A stretch of 64,000 bases of DNA from an uncultured Draconibacterium sp. Lineage in GTDB: Bacteria; Bacteroidota; Bacteroidia; Bacteroidales; Prolixibacteraceae. Location of the stretch: assembly GCA_947492175.1 (NCBI GenBank), contig CANLMQ010000026.1, forward strand, positions 18,039 to 82,038, given 5' to 3'. The translations under genes and the position numbers were made by a program. This document shows positions 1 to 7,409 of this stretch, piece by piece; positions within the stretch are counted from its first letter, which is position 1; each line of letters opens with the position of its first letter. The notes beneath the pieces are model-generated. The model was not told the DNA's origin and did no database searches. It was given only the letters and a program-made list of their open reading frames with translations.

Positions 1-544
1 GGGTTAGTTTTGACATGTAGTCGGCATTCTTGTCTACCACCTCGCCCTGTAATATGGCCTGGTCAATTAATTTTTTAATCTGTGCATCGTTGTAATAAAG
101 TTCCGAAACAAAATTATCGACACTGGGACTGTAAAAAATTTTAAGTACGGTATTCTCTGAAAAGGACCTATCAATCCCGGCAATTTCAGTAAACAGATTA
201 ATATTAACCGGAAATGGTGGAAATTTAGGATCGTTATTTAACACGGCTTTGGGGACAGCGGTTTCAACAACTATTTTTTGTTGAAAGTTACCTTCACATT
301 GAAAGATCAATTCAAACTTATGATTCCAGTTCAGTTCAACCTTGTAACGCCCGTCGCTGTCTACTCCATAATTATCTAACTGCTGCCCGTCGCGAAACAT
401 CTGTATTATCGCCCCTTCAGGCGTACCTTCTTCCACTGAAATGCTGCCTTCAACTGCCAATCCGTTACTTCGTTGTGCCAATCCGTTAACCGAACCTAAA
501 ACAAATACTAAAGCAGCAAATATACTGGTGTAAAATTTCTTCAT
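1..544 (-). CDS. Secreted protein of unknown function, 3'-truncated by window edge
   Basis: An open frame of 181 codons starts at the ATG complementary to 542-544 and runs off the left edge without a stop. The first ~24 residues form a clear Sec signal peptide (MKKF start, hydrophobic AALVFVLGSV core, cleavage after GLAQ). What follows is beta-rich and resembles the carboxypeptidase-regulatory-like or surface-protein folds common in Bacteroidota: a GAIIQMF/GQQLDNYGVDSDGRYKVEL stretch reads like one such Ig-like repeat, where a 'gift' (metaphor) is displayed with a tyrosine-corner turn. No enzyme motif is visible. It diverges from nhaC across a 179-base gap. The start and signal peptide are well supported; function is unknown. 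Confidence 0.7.
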   Translation of the reverse strand, partial: MKKFYTSIFAALVFVLGSVNGLAQRSNGLAVEGSISVEEGTPEGAIIQMFRDGQQLDNYGVDSDGRYKVELNWNHKFELIFQCEGNFQQKIVVETAVPKAVLNNDPKFPPFPVNINLFTEIAGIDRSFSENTVLKIFYSPSVDNFVSELYYNDAQIKKLIDQAILQGEVVDKNADYMSKLT

Positions 545-723
545 GTTTAACCTAAAATAAATCAAACGAAAATATAAACAATTAATTATCCGTGACCTAA
601 AAACATCGTCAATTTTAAAACTTCTACTCAATTTTGCTATTTTAACGAAATGATTTACAGTTTATATTAATTTTCAACTCAAAAGCACTATTTTGTCCCA
701 CTTATAAATCTTTTTTCAAATAA

Positions 724-2202
724 ATGACAGATAAACGCAAAGCTTCACTTTTTATGGCCTTGCTACCAATTCTTATTTTGGTAGGATTATTAACTTTTAA
801 TGTACTCCTGTTTGACGACACGCTTTCAGGTGCTAACCAGGTAGCTTTAATGTTAGCCGCTGCAATTGCCGGAATAGTTGCTTTTCGTTTAGGATTTCGT
901 TGGGAAGATATCAGCAAACGAATCGTATCAACCATCGGTTCTGCAATGCCCTCAATTCTGATTTTGCTTTTAATCGGATCGCTGGCGGGTACCTGGCTGA
1001 TTAGCGGTGTTGTTCCGGCAATGATTTATTATGGCTTGGATATCATCAGTCCTAAATTATTTTTGTTCACAGCAGTAGTTGTTAGTGCCATTGTAAGTGT
1101 TGCCACCGGAAGTTCGTGGTCGACAATTGCCACCATTGGAGTTGCATTGCTGGGTATTGGTAGAGCCATTGGAATTGACGAATCTGTTGTGGCAGGAGCA
1201 ATTATTAGCGGTGCTTATTTCGGCGACAAAATGAGCCCACTAAGCGATACAACAAACCTGGCACCAGCCATGGCCGGAACGGACCTGTTCACGCATATTA
1301 AATATATGACTTTTACCACCGTACCGACAATGACACTGACTTTGATTATATTCCTGATTATTGGTTTTAATTACGATTTCTCATCGGCTACTGTCGATGT
1401 AAATGGAGTAAAGTCTGCTATTGACAGTACATTCAACACAAATCCTCTGTTATTTTTGGTCCCGGTAATTTTGCTAACCGTAATAATAGTAAAGGTACCT
1501 CCTCTTCCATCGTTATTGATAGGAACCTTGCTCGGAGGTATTTTTGCAGTTATTTTTCAACCCGATATTATCCGTCAAATTGCGGGCGGAATTGATAACT
1601 ATACAACAGCATCCTATTATTCGGTAATGCAATCGATGTTTGGCGATGTAAGTTTAACTACCTCCGACGAAAATGTAAATGAATTACTTAGTACTTCGGG
1701 CATGCGAGGAATGCTAGATACGGTTTGGCTAATACTTTCGGCAATGATATTTGGAGGGGTTATGGAGTCGGCCGGCTTATTAAAACGTATTACCCAGCCA
1801 ATTATAAAATACGCCAAAAGTACCGGAAGTTTGGTGGCCTCTACTGTTACAACCTGTATCTTTTTTAACACCACCGCTTCCGATCAGTATATTGCTCTGG
1901 TAGTTCCCGGACGCATGTACAGAAAAACCTACGAAGACAAAGGCCTGAAACCTGAATTATTAAGTCGTACACTGGAGGACAGCGGCACAATTACTTCTGT
2001 TCTCATCCCCTGGAATACCTGTGGTGCGACCCAATCAAGAGTTTTGGGAGTTGATACGATAGCCTATGCTCCCTATGCTTTTTTTAATATCATCAGCCCG
2101 TTTATGACTATTCTTTTTGCGTACCTGAATATTAAAATCAGACGTATTAATAAAAACGATCAACCGGCAAACGATACAAACGAACAGAATAAAGAAGATT
2201 AG
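724..2202 (+). CDS. nhaC: Na+/H+ antiporter, NhaC family
   Basis: Inner-membrane protein of 492 residues with about eleven to twelve hydrophobic segments, the normal length for NhaC. It exchanges sodium for protons and so serves pH and salt homeostasis. The family signature is plain in the segment SGAYFGDKMSPLSDTTNLAP (around residues 160-180), preceded by the glycine/serine-rich helix ATGSSWSTIATIGVALLG. A second conserved block, FFNTTASDQYIALVVPGRMY, lies near residue 380, and a charged cytoplasmic tail (KIRRINKNDQPAND) ends the protein. The gene stands alone; the ATG follows directly on an AT-rich stretch and no other start is needed. Specificity for sodium is inferred from the family. Confidence 0.93.
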   Translation: MTDKRKASLFMALLPILILVGLLTFNVLLFDDTLSGANQVALMLAAAIAGIVAFRLGFRWEDISKRIVSTIGSAMPSILILLLIGSLAGTWLISGVVPAMIYYGLDIISPKLFLFTAVVVSAIVSVATGSSWSTIATIGVALLGIGRAIGIDESVVAGAIISGAYFGDKMSPLSDTTNLAPAMAGTDLFTHIKYMTFTTVPTMTLTLIIFLIIGFNYDFSSATVDVNGVKSAIDSTFNTNPLLFLVPVILLTVIIVKVPPLPSLLIGTLLGGIFAVIFQPDIIRQIAGGIDNYTTASYYSVMQSMFGDVSLTTSDENVNELLSTSGMRGMLDTVWLILSAMIFGGVMESAGLLKRITQPIIKYAKSTGSLVASTVTTCIFFNTTASDQYIALVVPGRMYRKTYEDKGLKPELLSRTLEDSGTITSVLIPWNTCGATQSRVLGVDTIAYAPYAFFNIISPFMTILFAYLNIKIRRINKNDQPANDTNEQNKED

Positions 2203-2318
2203 TAAGAAGACTGATTCGAAGCCTATAAATATTTGGTGTAGAGCAAGAAAATAAGTAACGATATTTCCTGCCCTGTTTTATGACCGGAATTCATTAAATT
2301 TACCCGCAAAAATAAAGT

Positions 2319-2666
2319 ATGGACATTAGTGGTATCTGGGCTTATTCCGAGGATTTTGAATACGGCAACTCGGAGGGAGAAGTAAAAATTTCGCAAACCG
2401 GCAACGAAGTAAACGCTATTTTTACATTCACAGAAAAAGTGGAGAACGATTACGAGATTAATGTAATTGAAAAAGTACAGGGAACAATTATAAAAGGCAA
2501 GATTTTACTTGAAAGTTCGTATGTAAAAGCAACACAAAACGACAGGGAAATTAGTTATATCCCAAACACTTTTGAAGTCCATCGTATTTTGCCAGATAAA
2601 ATTATTGGATCTACTTACGATAACGAAAACGTGTGCGGTGTGTTTGTACTGGATCGAAAAAACTAA
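2319..2666 (+). CDS. Small beta-rich protein of unknown function
   Basis: A 115-residue protein that opens MDISGIWAYSEDFEYGNSEGEV and has no signal peptide or membrane segment. Alternating short strands (EVKISQTGNEVNAIFTF, GTIIKGKILLESSYV) resemble the small lipocalin-like or THAP4/nitrobindin-type barrels in which a ligand protein begins with 'G-x-W', but I cannot place it in a family. It is preceded by a TAAATTTA word near 2294-2301 that is close to a Bacteroidota -7 box. It is cytoplasmic by prediction, stands alone, and is followed by a 289-base gap in which I see no convincing gene. Confidence 0.6.
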   Translation: MDISGIWAYSEDFEYGNSEGEVKISQTGNEVNAIFTFTEKVENDYEINVIEKVQGTIIKGKILLESSYVKATQNDREISYIPNTFEVHRILPDKIIGSTYDNENVCGVFVLDRKN

Positions 2667-2955
2667 ACAACTATGAACTGAAAGTACATAGGTTTAAGAT
2701 TGAATGAAATTCATTTGCGGGAATGCGCATTGGTGTAAGAAAGGTACTCCCTTTTTCAAAACAACTTCGTGGTTCTCTTCTCAAATTTCTCGCAATGAAA
2801 TAATATTTACTGAAACTAGCGTTGCTGCTATAAATTGCAGGGTTTTAACCAATAACCTAAAAATAAAGTTATATCTCGACATCTTTTGCCGGCATAAATT
2901 GTTGTAACTACAACTGATATTTTCCGTAAGAATCTATCATTAAAAAAGATACAAA

Positions 2956-3504
2956 ATGTCGATCGAAGAATTTTACAACTTTATTAAGCGATCAGAAGAA
3001 AAGGAAGCCTACTACAAAGCGCTTTATGATGGCTTTAGCAAGAAACTACCCGGTTCACTGGCAGAAATTGTATTTCACCATTTACCTCGATTAAACGAAA
3101 AGAAAGCTGATGTAATAAAAATTTGTGAAAAATATATCAGCGAAATTTGGGAGGTATATAACTACGTATACAGCCTAAACGCCAACGGCGGACCGATGGC
3201 AGATTTAAGACCGGTTAAAAAGCCAACAACACGCGCCGAAGCTGAGCAAAAACGCTTAAAAGAAATTCAAACCATACCCCGTAAATATCATAAAGCTTAT
3301 TCCGAAGTTTTTTGGGAATCGTACGAAGAAGAACTTTCCAGAGAAAAGTACGAATATGCCATTTACGAGAAAATGAAAGAGGTATTTACAGAATTTTACA
3401 TCAACGATATTTTAGATTTCGAAAGTGAGTATTTACGTTATTTCGACCGTAGCATTTACTTATCTTGTTCATGCAAATTTATTGAAGATATATACAGTTT
3501 GTAA
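2956..3504 (+). CDS. Helical cytoplasmic protein of unknown function
   Basis: A 182-residue protein rich in Glu, Lys and Tyr, predicted mostly alpha-helical, with no signal peptide, membrane segment or recognised motif. The text MSIEEFYNFIKRSEEKEAYYKALYDG opens a long amphipathic helix, and a short linker NGGPMADLRPVKKPTTRAEA separates two helical halves. A hairpin terminator follows 46 bases after the stop, so it is a complete, monocistronic unit. I do not recognise the family. Confidence 0.6.
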   Translation: MSIEEFYNFIKRSEEKEAYYKALYDGFSKKLPGSLAEIVFHHLPRLNEKKADVIKICEKYISEIWEVYNYVYSLNANGGPMADLRPVKKPTTRAEAEQKRLKEIQTIPRKYHKAYSEVFWESYEEELSREKYEYAIYEKMKEVFTEFYINDILDFESEYLRYFDRSIYLSCSCKFIEDIYSL

Positions 3505-3550
3505 TAACATTCCTTTATTTCAAATAGTCAGAAGAATTTAATCTCTAACA

Positions 3551-3580
3551 AAAAAAGACAACCTGTAAATTGTCTTTTTT
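3551..3580 (+). terminator. Rho-independent terminator
   Basis: AAAAAAGACAA at 3551-3561 pairs perfectly with TTGTCTTTTTT at 3570-3580 across an 8-base loop; the A/T flanks make it usable from either strand. It ends the 2956-3504 transcript. Confidence 0.8.
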
Positions 3581-3777
3581 TATAAATGATAAAGAATTTG
3601 GTAATAACATTTTGCTATGAAAAAAACTGTATAAACACAACATACAAAAACGATAAAATGTTCATTTTAAACCAAATACCATTATACAATTCTTTACAGC
3701 GTACTGTAATACACCGTCTAATTAAAACTATTCCGGCTTTCTTCCGTATCAGTAGTCACTTATCTAAAACCATTGTT

Positions 3778-4533
3778 ATGAAATCAGAACGAAGTTCAAA
3801 TGTCCTAAATATTATTGTATCCGTTTATGGAATACTTTACTTTCTAAGTATTATTATTCTCTTCTTTTCAAAAAGCAAAACATTAACACATCCCGAGATG
3901 TTTACTGCGCCCATGGCATTTCTGCTCTATATTGTGGGAACAGTTTATTGCTGGTTCAATCAAAAAACAGGAGGTTACATTCTATTAGTTTGGCACTTTA
4001 TTATATGGCTGTTCGTTACATTTTTATGGTCAAAAGCAGCATTAATACTGGTTCTGGCATTCCCAATACTGGCTATTTCTGTGCTTTTAATTCGCGACTG
4101 GTTTAAAAATAATAATCCGAATTTTTCAGGAAGCATTCAACAATGGAAACTGGTGCTGCGCATCCTGTTAATTAATTATGTAGTAATCTACTTTTTGGTA
4201 GTCTTTTCGGATGTGGCAGCCAGTGTACTGGGAATACACCTACGAGGCGATGCAACTTCTGTTAATACATGGAATTTCAATCATTTGGAAACCAGTATTT
4301 TAATTTTTGAATTATTACTTTTTATGCTTGCCGCTGTTTTTAGCCTTAAATCGGGATTAACCGGTGGTTTATTACTAATAGCATGGTATATTATCTTAAC
4401 CATCTCTTGTTATACATACCCACGCATAGGAAATTCGGGTCCCTGGACCTTATTTTCAATTCCTATTTTTGCGCAGGGTTTACTGTACTTGATTTTATAT
4501 TTTAAGGAAAAAAAGGAAATTGCCTTACTCTAA
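3778..4533 (+). CDS. Multi-pass membrane protein of unknown function
   Basis: I place the start at the ATG at 3778 (MKSERSSNVLNIIV), giving 251 residues. The frame is open back to 3586, but the upstream 64 codons are rich in Cys, Asn and isolated basic residues unlike a membrane-protein N-terminus. From 3778 on there are about seven hydrophobic segments (for example SVYGILYFLSIIILFF, FLLYIVGTVYCWF, WKAALILVLAFPILAISVLLI, ETSILIFELLLFMLAAVF). Short hydrophilic loops contain no catalytic motif. It is an inner-membrane protein by prediction; no family was recognised. A strong hairpin at 4579-4610 ends the transcript. Confidence 0.6.
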   Translation: MKSERSSNVLNIIVSVYGILYFLSIIILFFSKSKTLTHPEMFTAPMAFLLYIVGTVYCWFNQKTGGYILLVWHFIIWLFVTFLWSKAALILVLAFPILAISVLLIRDWFKNNNPNFSGSIQQWKLVLRILLINYVVIYFLVVFSDVAASVLGIHLRGDATSVNTWNFNHLETSILIFELLLFMLAAVFSLKSGLTGGLLLIAWYIILTISCYTYPRIGNSGPWTLFSIPIFAQGLLYLILYFKEKKEIALL

Positions 4534-4578
4534 TGTAATCAACTATAGGATTCCGAAACAGGAAAGACTAAATATATA

Positions 4579-4610
4579 AAAAGCTCTTTCAAACAAATGA
4601 AAGAGCTTTT
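4579..4610 (+). terminator. Rho-independent terminator, probably bidirectional
   Basis: AAAAGCTCTTTC (4579-4590) and GAAAGAGCTTTT (4599-4610) form a perfect 12-bp stem with an 8-base loop; T-rich or A-rich flanks exist on both sides. It separates the membrane protein at 3778 from the minus-strand gene at 4808. Confidence 0.8.
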
Positions 4611-4730
4611 ACTAAATTCAACAGATAAAAACTTTAATTTTTTTTGTTAATACCTGAATTGACTTAAAGGGTTTGTCTTTAACTGGAATTGTAACTTATC
4701 TGGATTTGTAATTCTTTGGTCTGTTAAATA

Positions 4731-4789
4731 TTCCGACATTCTGTTTTGAGAACTTATGGCCCTATAAACCCCAATGTCGAATGTCGGAA
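4731..4789 (-). repeat. Inverted repeat downstream of coiled-coil gene
   Basis: TTCCGACATTC (4731-4741) and GAATGTCGGAA (4779-4789) are perfect 11-base inverted copies separated by 37 bases. It sits 19 bases past the stop codon of the minus-strand gene at 4808, so it would lie in that transcript's 3' end, but there is no clear U-tract; a transcript-end or processing hairpin is a guess. Confidence 0.5.
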
Positions 4790-4807
4790 ATTTTACTCTC
4801 TGATTTT

Positions 4808-5743
4808 CTACAATTTCACCTCAATCACAGCATATTGGGAAATCTTCCAAAAATCTTGTGGTGTTTCTATCTCTAATCGGGTAATTAATCCATCTTCTTC
4901 AATCAGTTTATATGAATCGGCCGGATGCTCCGAAATCAACTTCACCTTTTTTGCATTTAACTCAATTGAACGGTCTTGAGTAATATCAATTTTTGTGAAG
5001 TAATCTTCGTTAAAATCTTTAGGTACAGTTTTACTTTGTCCGATACCCAAGAAACCTCCTTCTTTTGCAATAACTCCATTCTCTGTAAGCTCTTTAGTTG
5101 TCCCGTAAGCAAAAAATCCTTTATTAAGTTCGTTGGTTTGCTGTCCGATCAGTTCTTCCATTTGAGCAACCAGTTCATCTCTTTTCTGAACAGTATCCTG
5201 AATTGCCAATACTTCGTTCTGCAAACTATCTTTTTCGTAACTCACGGCTGCCAATTGTTTGTTTTGGGCTTCGAACTGAAGTTTAAACTCAGCAATTTGT
5301 TGATTTTGTTTCTCAATTTGTTCGCTTAAACTAGCTACCTTCTTTTTAAACGATCTTAGTTGAAAGCCCGAATTTTTAAGATCTTTTTCCAGCTTTTCAA
5401 TTTTAAGACTGCTTTCTTCAAGCATAGTGTTCATTAACTCAATATCACGAATAATAGCGTCTTTTTGTGTAACTGTTATTTCATTATTGTTCAGGACAAG
5501 CTGACCTCGTTTTTCATTAATAAATGTAAGACTGCTTTCAATAGTATCGAATGCGCTAATAAATTCATTTACCATTGAATCGCGTTCCTGAACAACCATC
5601 TCCAGTTTTGTGTTTTCTGAACTAAGTTGGTTAATCGCTTTCTTATTTTTATTTACGATCAATCCTCCAATAACAACGGTTAAAAACAATGCAGCCAGCA
5701 CTGCTCCCGTAATAATTTTCGATGATTTTTCTTTTTTTTCCAT
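4808..5743 (-). CDS. Membrane-anchored coiled-coil protein, likely sigma-54 dependent
   Basis: A 311-residue protein with a short basic N-terminus, one transmembrane helix (residues ~11-30, ITGAVLAALFLTVVIGGLIV) and a long heptad-rich coiled coil (about residues 35-210, e.g. SSLKIEKLEKDLKNSGFQL). A C-terminal globular region (~215-311) opens with GFFAYGTTKELTENGVIA and GGFLGIGQSKTV. Topology suggests the coil and C-domain are periplasmic. No enzyme motif is seen. Its upstream region carries a sigma-54 type promoter and two dyads next to the sigma-54 activator gene, so it is the likely target of the adjacent two-component system. Possibly an envelope-stress protein; function is unknown. Confidence 0.75.
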   Translation of the reverse strand: MEKKEKSSKIITGAVLAALFLTVVIGGLIVNKNKKAINQLSSENTKLEMVVQERDSMVNEFISAFDTIESSLTFINEKRGQLVLNNNEITVTQKDAIIRDIELMNTMLEESSLKIEKLEKDLKNSGFQLRSFKKKVASLSEQIEKQNQQIAEFKLQFEAQNKQLAAVSYEKDSLQNEVLAIQDTVQKRDELVAQMEELIGQQTNELNKGFFAYGTTKELTENGVIAKEGGFLGIGQSKTVPKDFNEDYFTKIDITQDRSIELNAKKVKLISEHPADSYKLIEEDGLITRLEIETPQDFWKISQYAVIEVKL

Positions 5744-5789
5744 GTTTTAAAATTTGTATGTACTAAAATGTTTTATGCCATAACATTAG

Positions 5790-5804
5790 GCAATTAGCAT
5801 TCCA
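5790..5804 (-). promoter_or_regulatory. Sigma-54 (-24/-12) promoter of the coiled-coil gene
   Basis: On the minus strand the sequence reads TGGAATGCTAATTGC. Against the sigma-54 consensus TGGCACGnnnnTTGC, nine of the eleven fixed positions match, including both GG at -24 and GC at -12, with exact spacing. Transcription would start near 5779, giving a ~35-base leader before the ATG at 5743. The neighbouring gene encodes a sigma-54 activator. Confidence 0.65.
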
Positions 5805-5867
5805 CAAATTTTCATAAAACACAAAAGACTGATTTCCATTCTTTTAAAAAACAGCAACAGAAACCTA

Positions 5868-5903
5868 GAATTATCATTTTGATAATTCTCTCATCAATGT
5901 GAT
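5868..5903. promoter_or_regulatory. Tandem dyads, candidate enhancer for the sigma-54 activator
   Basis: Two copies of the 11-base dyad ATCAnnnTGAT lie at 5873-5883 and 5893-5903, with centres exactly 20 bp apart, close to two helical turns. The first is embedded in a longer perfect 9-bp palindrome spanning 5868-5888. They lie about 90-125 bases upstream of the predicted sigma-54 start, the usual position of an NtrC-type enhancer. Binding by the adjacent regulator is inferred. Confidence 0.55.
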
Positions 5904-5932
5904 AATAAAAACATAGGATTTTTAGGAGCTGA

Positions 5933-7282
5933 CTACTCTTTTAACATCCGGTAAATAGTAGCCACACCAATATCGAGCTTTTCAGCTACCAACTTAATGT
6001 TGTTATCGTATTTCTCGAGGTATTTATTTACAATCCGGAGATTGTATTCTCTTAAAGTCACTTCGGTACTCATTACCTCAGGCAGTAAATCGTCGTTTCC
6101 CAAAATTATATTATCTCCTGAAATTTCATCACTGTCGGTTAAAGTAACAGCCAGTTCAATAATCGATCGTAATTCCCGGATATTTCCGGGGAACGAATAA
6201 GCCCTTAACTTGCTTACCGCCTGTGTAGAAAGTGTTTTTAACGGTAATTTATTTTCGTCGCAAAATGTTCGGACAAAGTGCTTTGCAAGAATTAACAAAT
6301 CGTTTCCGCGTTCACGAAGCGGCGGTAACTCAATGGGCAAACCATAAATTCGATAATACAAATCTTGTCTGAAATTTCCATTTTTCACTTCATTCTGAAA
6401 ATTTCGGTTGGTAGCCACAATAATCCGGCAATCTACTTTTATGGGTTTGTTACTACCCACCCTTACAATTTCTTTTTCTTGCAAAACGCGCAACAAACGG
6501 GTTTGCAGAGAGATATCCATTTCGGCCACTTCATCCAAAAATAAGGTACCGCCATTTGCCTCTTCAAATTTTCCTAACCTTCTGAAATTAGCACCGGTAA
6601 ACGCTCCTTTTTCATGACCAAATAATTCGCTTTCAACAAGATCTTTCGGAATGGCAGCCATATTAACAGCAACAAAGGGTTTTGCAGCCCGTTTCGAATT
6701 ATAGTGAATGGCCTTTGCCACCAGTTCTTTTCCGGTACCAGTTTCGCCGGTTACCGCCACAGAAATATTTGTCCGAGTGGCTTTATCAATCAGATCGTAT
6801 ATTTTTTTAGTTGCCGGACTACTACCTACAATTGTATTTTCGTAGCTGTATTTCTTTTTAACCTCCTTCCGAAGGCTTACAATTTCCTTTTTAAGCTTGT
6901 CGCCTTTTCTAATATTATTAACAGTATTCAGTAAGCGCTCGCGAATATCGTTCGATTTTACAATATAATCGTAAGCCCCGTATTTTAACAATTCCACAAC
7001 TACATCAATTTCATTTTGTTCCGAAATAAGAATTACCTGAATATCTTCATTTACCTCTTTAATTTTCTTTAAAACTTCCAGGCCTTTCATGTCGGGTAAT
7101 CGATAATCAAGAGTTACCACATCGGGTTCTTTATCCAGATTAGAAAGACAGTCTTTTCCGTTTGCAAACGAAATAATCTGATAATCGGGATTTAACGACA
7201 ATTGATGCACCAATAAACGGTTGTACCACTCATTGTCTTCCACTACAAATATCAGATAAGGTTTCTCGCTCATATTTTCCAA
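5933..7282 (-). CDS. Sigma-54 dependent response regulator, NtrC type
   Basis: A 449-residue activator with the full NtrC order. The receiver domain (1-125) has the acidic pocket E15/D16, phospho-acceptor D59 (TLDYRLPD) and conserved K109. The AAA+ domain (~150-385) has Walker A GETGTGKE (179-186), the sigma-54-contacting loop GAFTGA (226-231) and Walker B LFLDEVAEM (~248-256), plus the arginine-finger region. A Fis-type helix-turn-helix ends the protein (~415-449, IKLVAEKLDIGVATIYRML). It should drive sigma-54 promoters when phosphorylated. It lies 127 bases downstream of the hybrid kinase in the same orientation, so they likely form one operon and one pathway. All key residues are present. 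Confidence 0.93.
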   Translation of the reverse strand: MENMSEKPYLIFVVEDNEWYNRLLVHQLSLNPDYQIISFANGKDCLSNLDKEPDVVTLDYRLPDMKGLEVLKKIKEVNEDIQVILISEQNEIDVVVELLKYGAYDYIVKSNDIRERLLNTVNNIRKGDKLKKEIVSLRKEVKKKYSYENTIVGSSPATKKIYDLIDKATRTNISVAVTGETGTGKELVAKAIHYNSKRAAKPFVAVNMAAIPKDLVESELFGHEKGAFTGANFRRLGKFEEANGGTLFLDEVAEMDISLQTRLLRVLQEKEIVRVGSNKPIKVDCRIIVATNRNFQNEVKNGNFRQDLYYRIYGLPIELPPLRERGNDLLILAKHFVRTFCDENKLPLKTLSTQAVSKLRAYSFPGNIRELRSIIELAVTLTDSDEISGDNIILGNDDLLPEVMSTEVTLREYNLRIVNKYLEKYDNNIKLVAEKLDIGVATIYRMLKE

Positions 7283-7409
7283 TATCGAAATTGATTATTC
7301 AATACAAAATTAATGTGAATTGCTTACAGTTAACAGAAATACAAAAATTAATCGATGGGAGCAAATCAGTAGCAGTATCATTTTGAAAAACCGAAGGGAG
7401 CATTATAGA

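Noticed and set aside
2704..2907. 67-codon frame between two small genes
   Set aside because: Composition (Cys, His, Phe scattered, no pattern) is not gene-like and no start signal is seen; left out.
3586..3777. Earlier start of the membrane protein at 3778
   Set aside because: The first 64 codons are not membrane- or signal-like and lie directly after the terminator; ATG 3778 begins the hydrophobic core properly.
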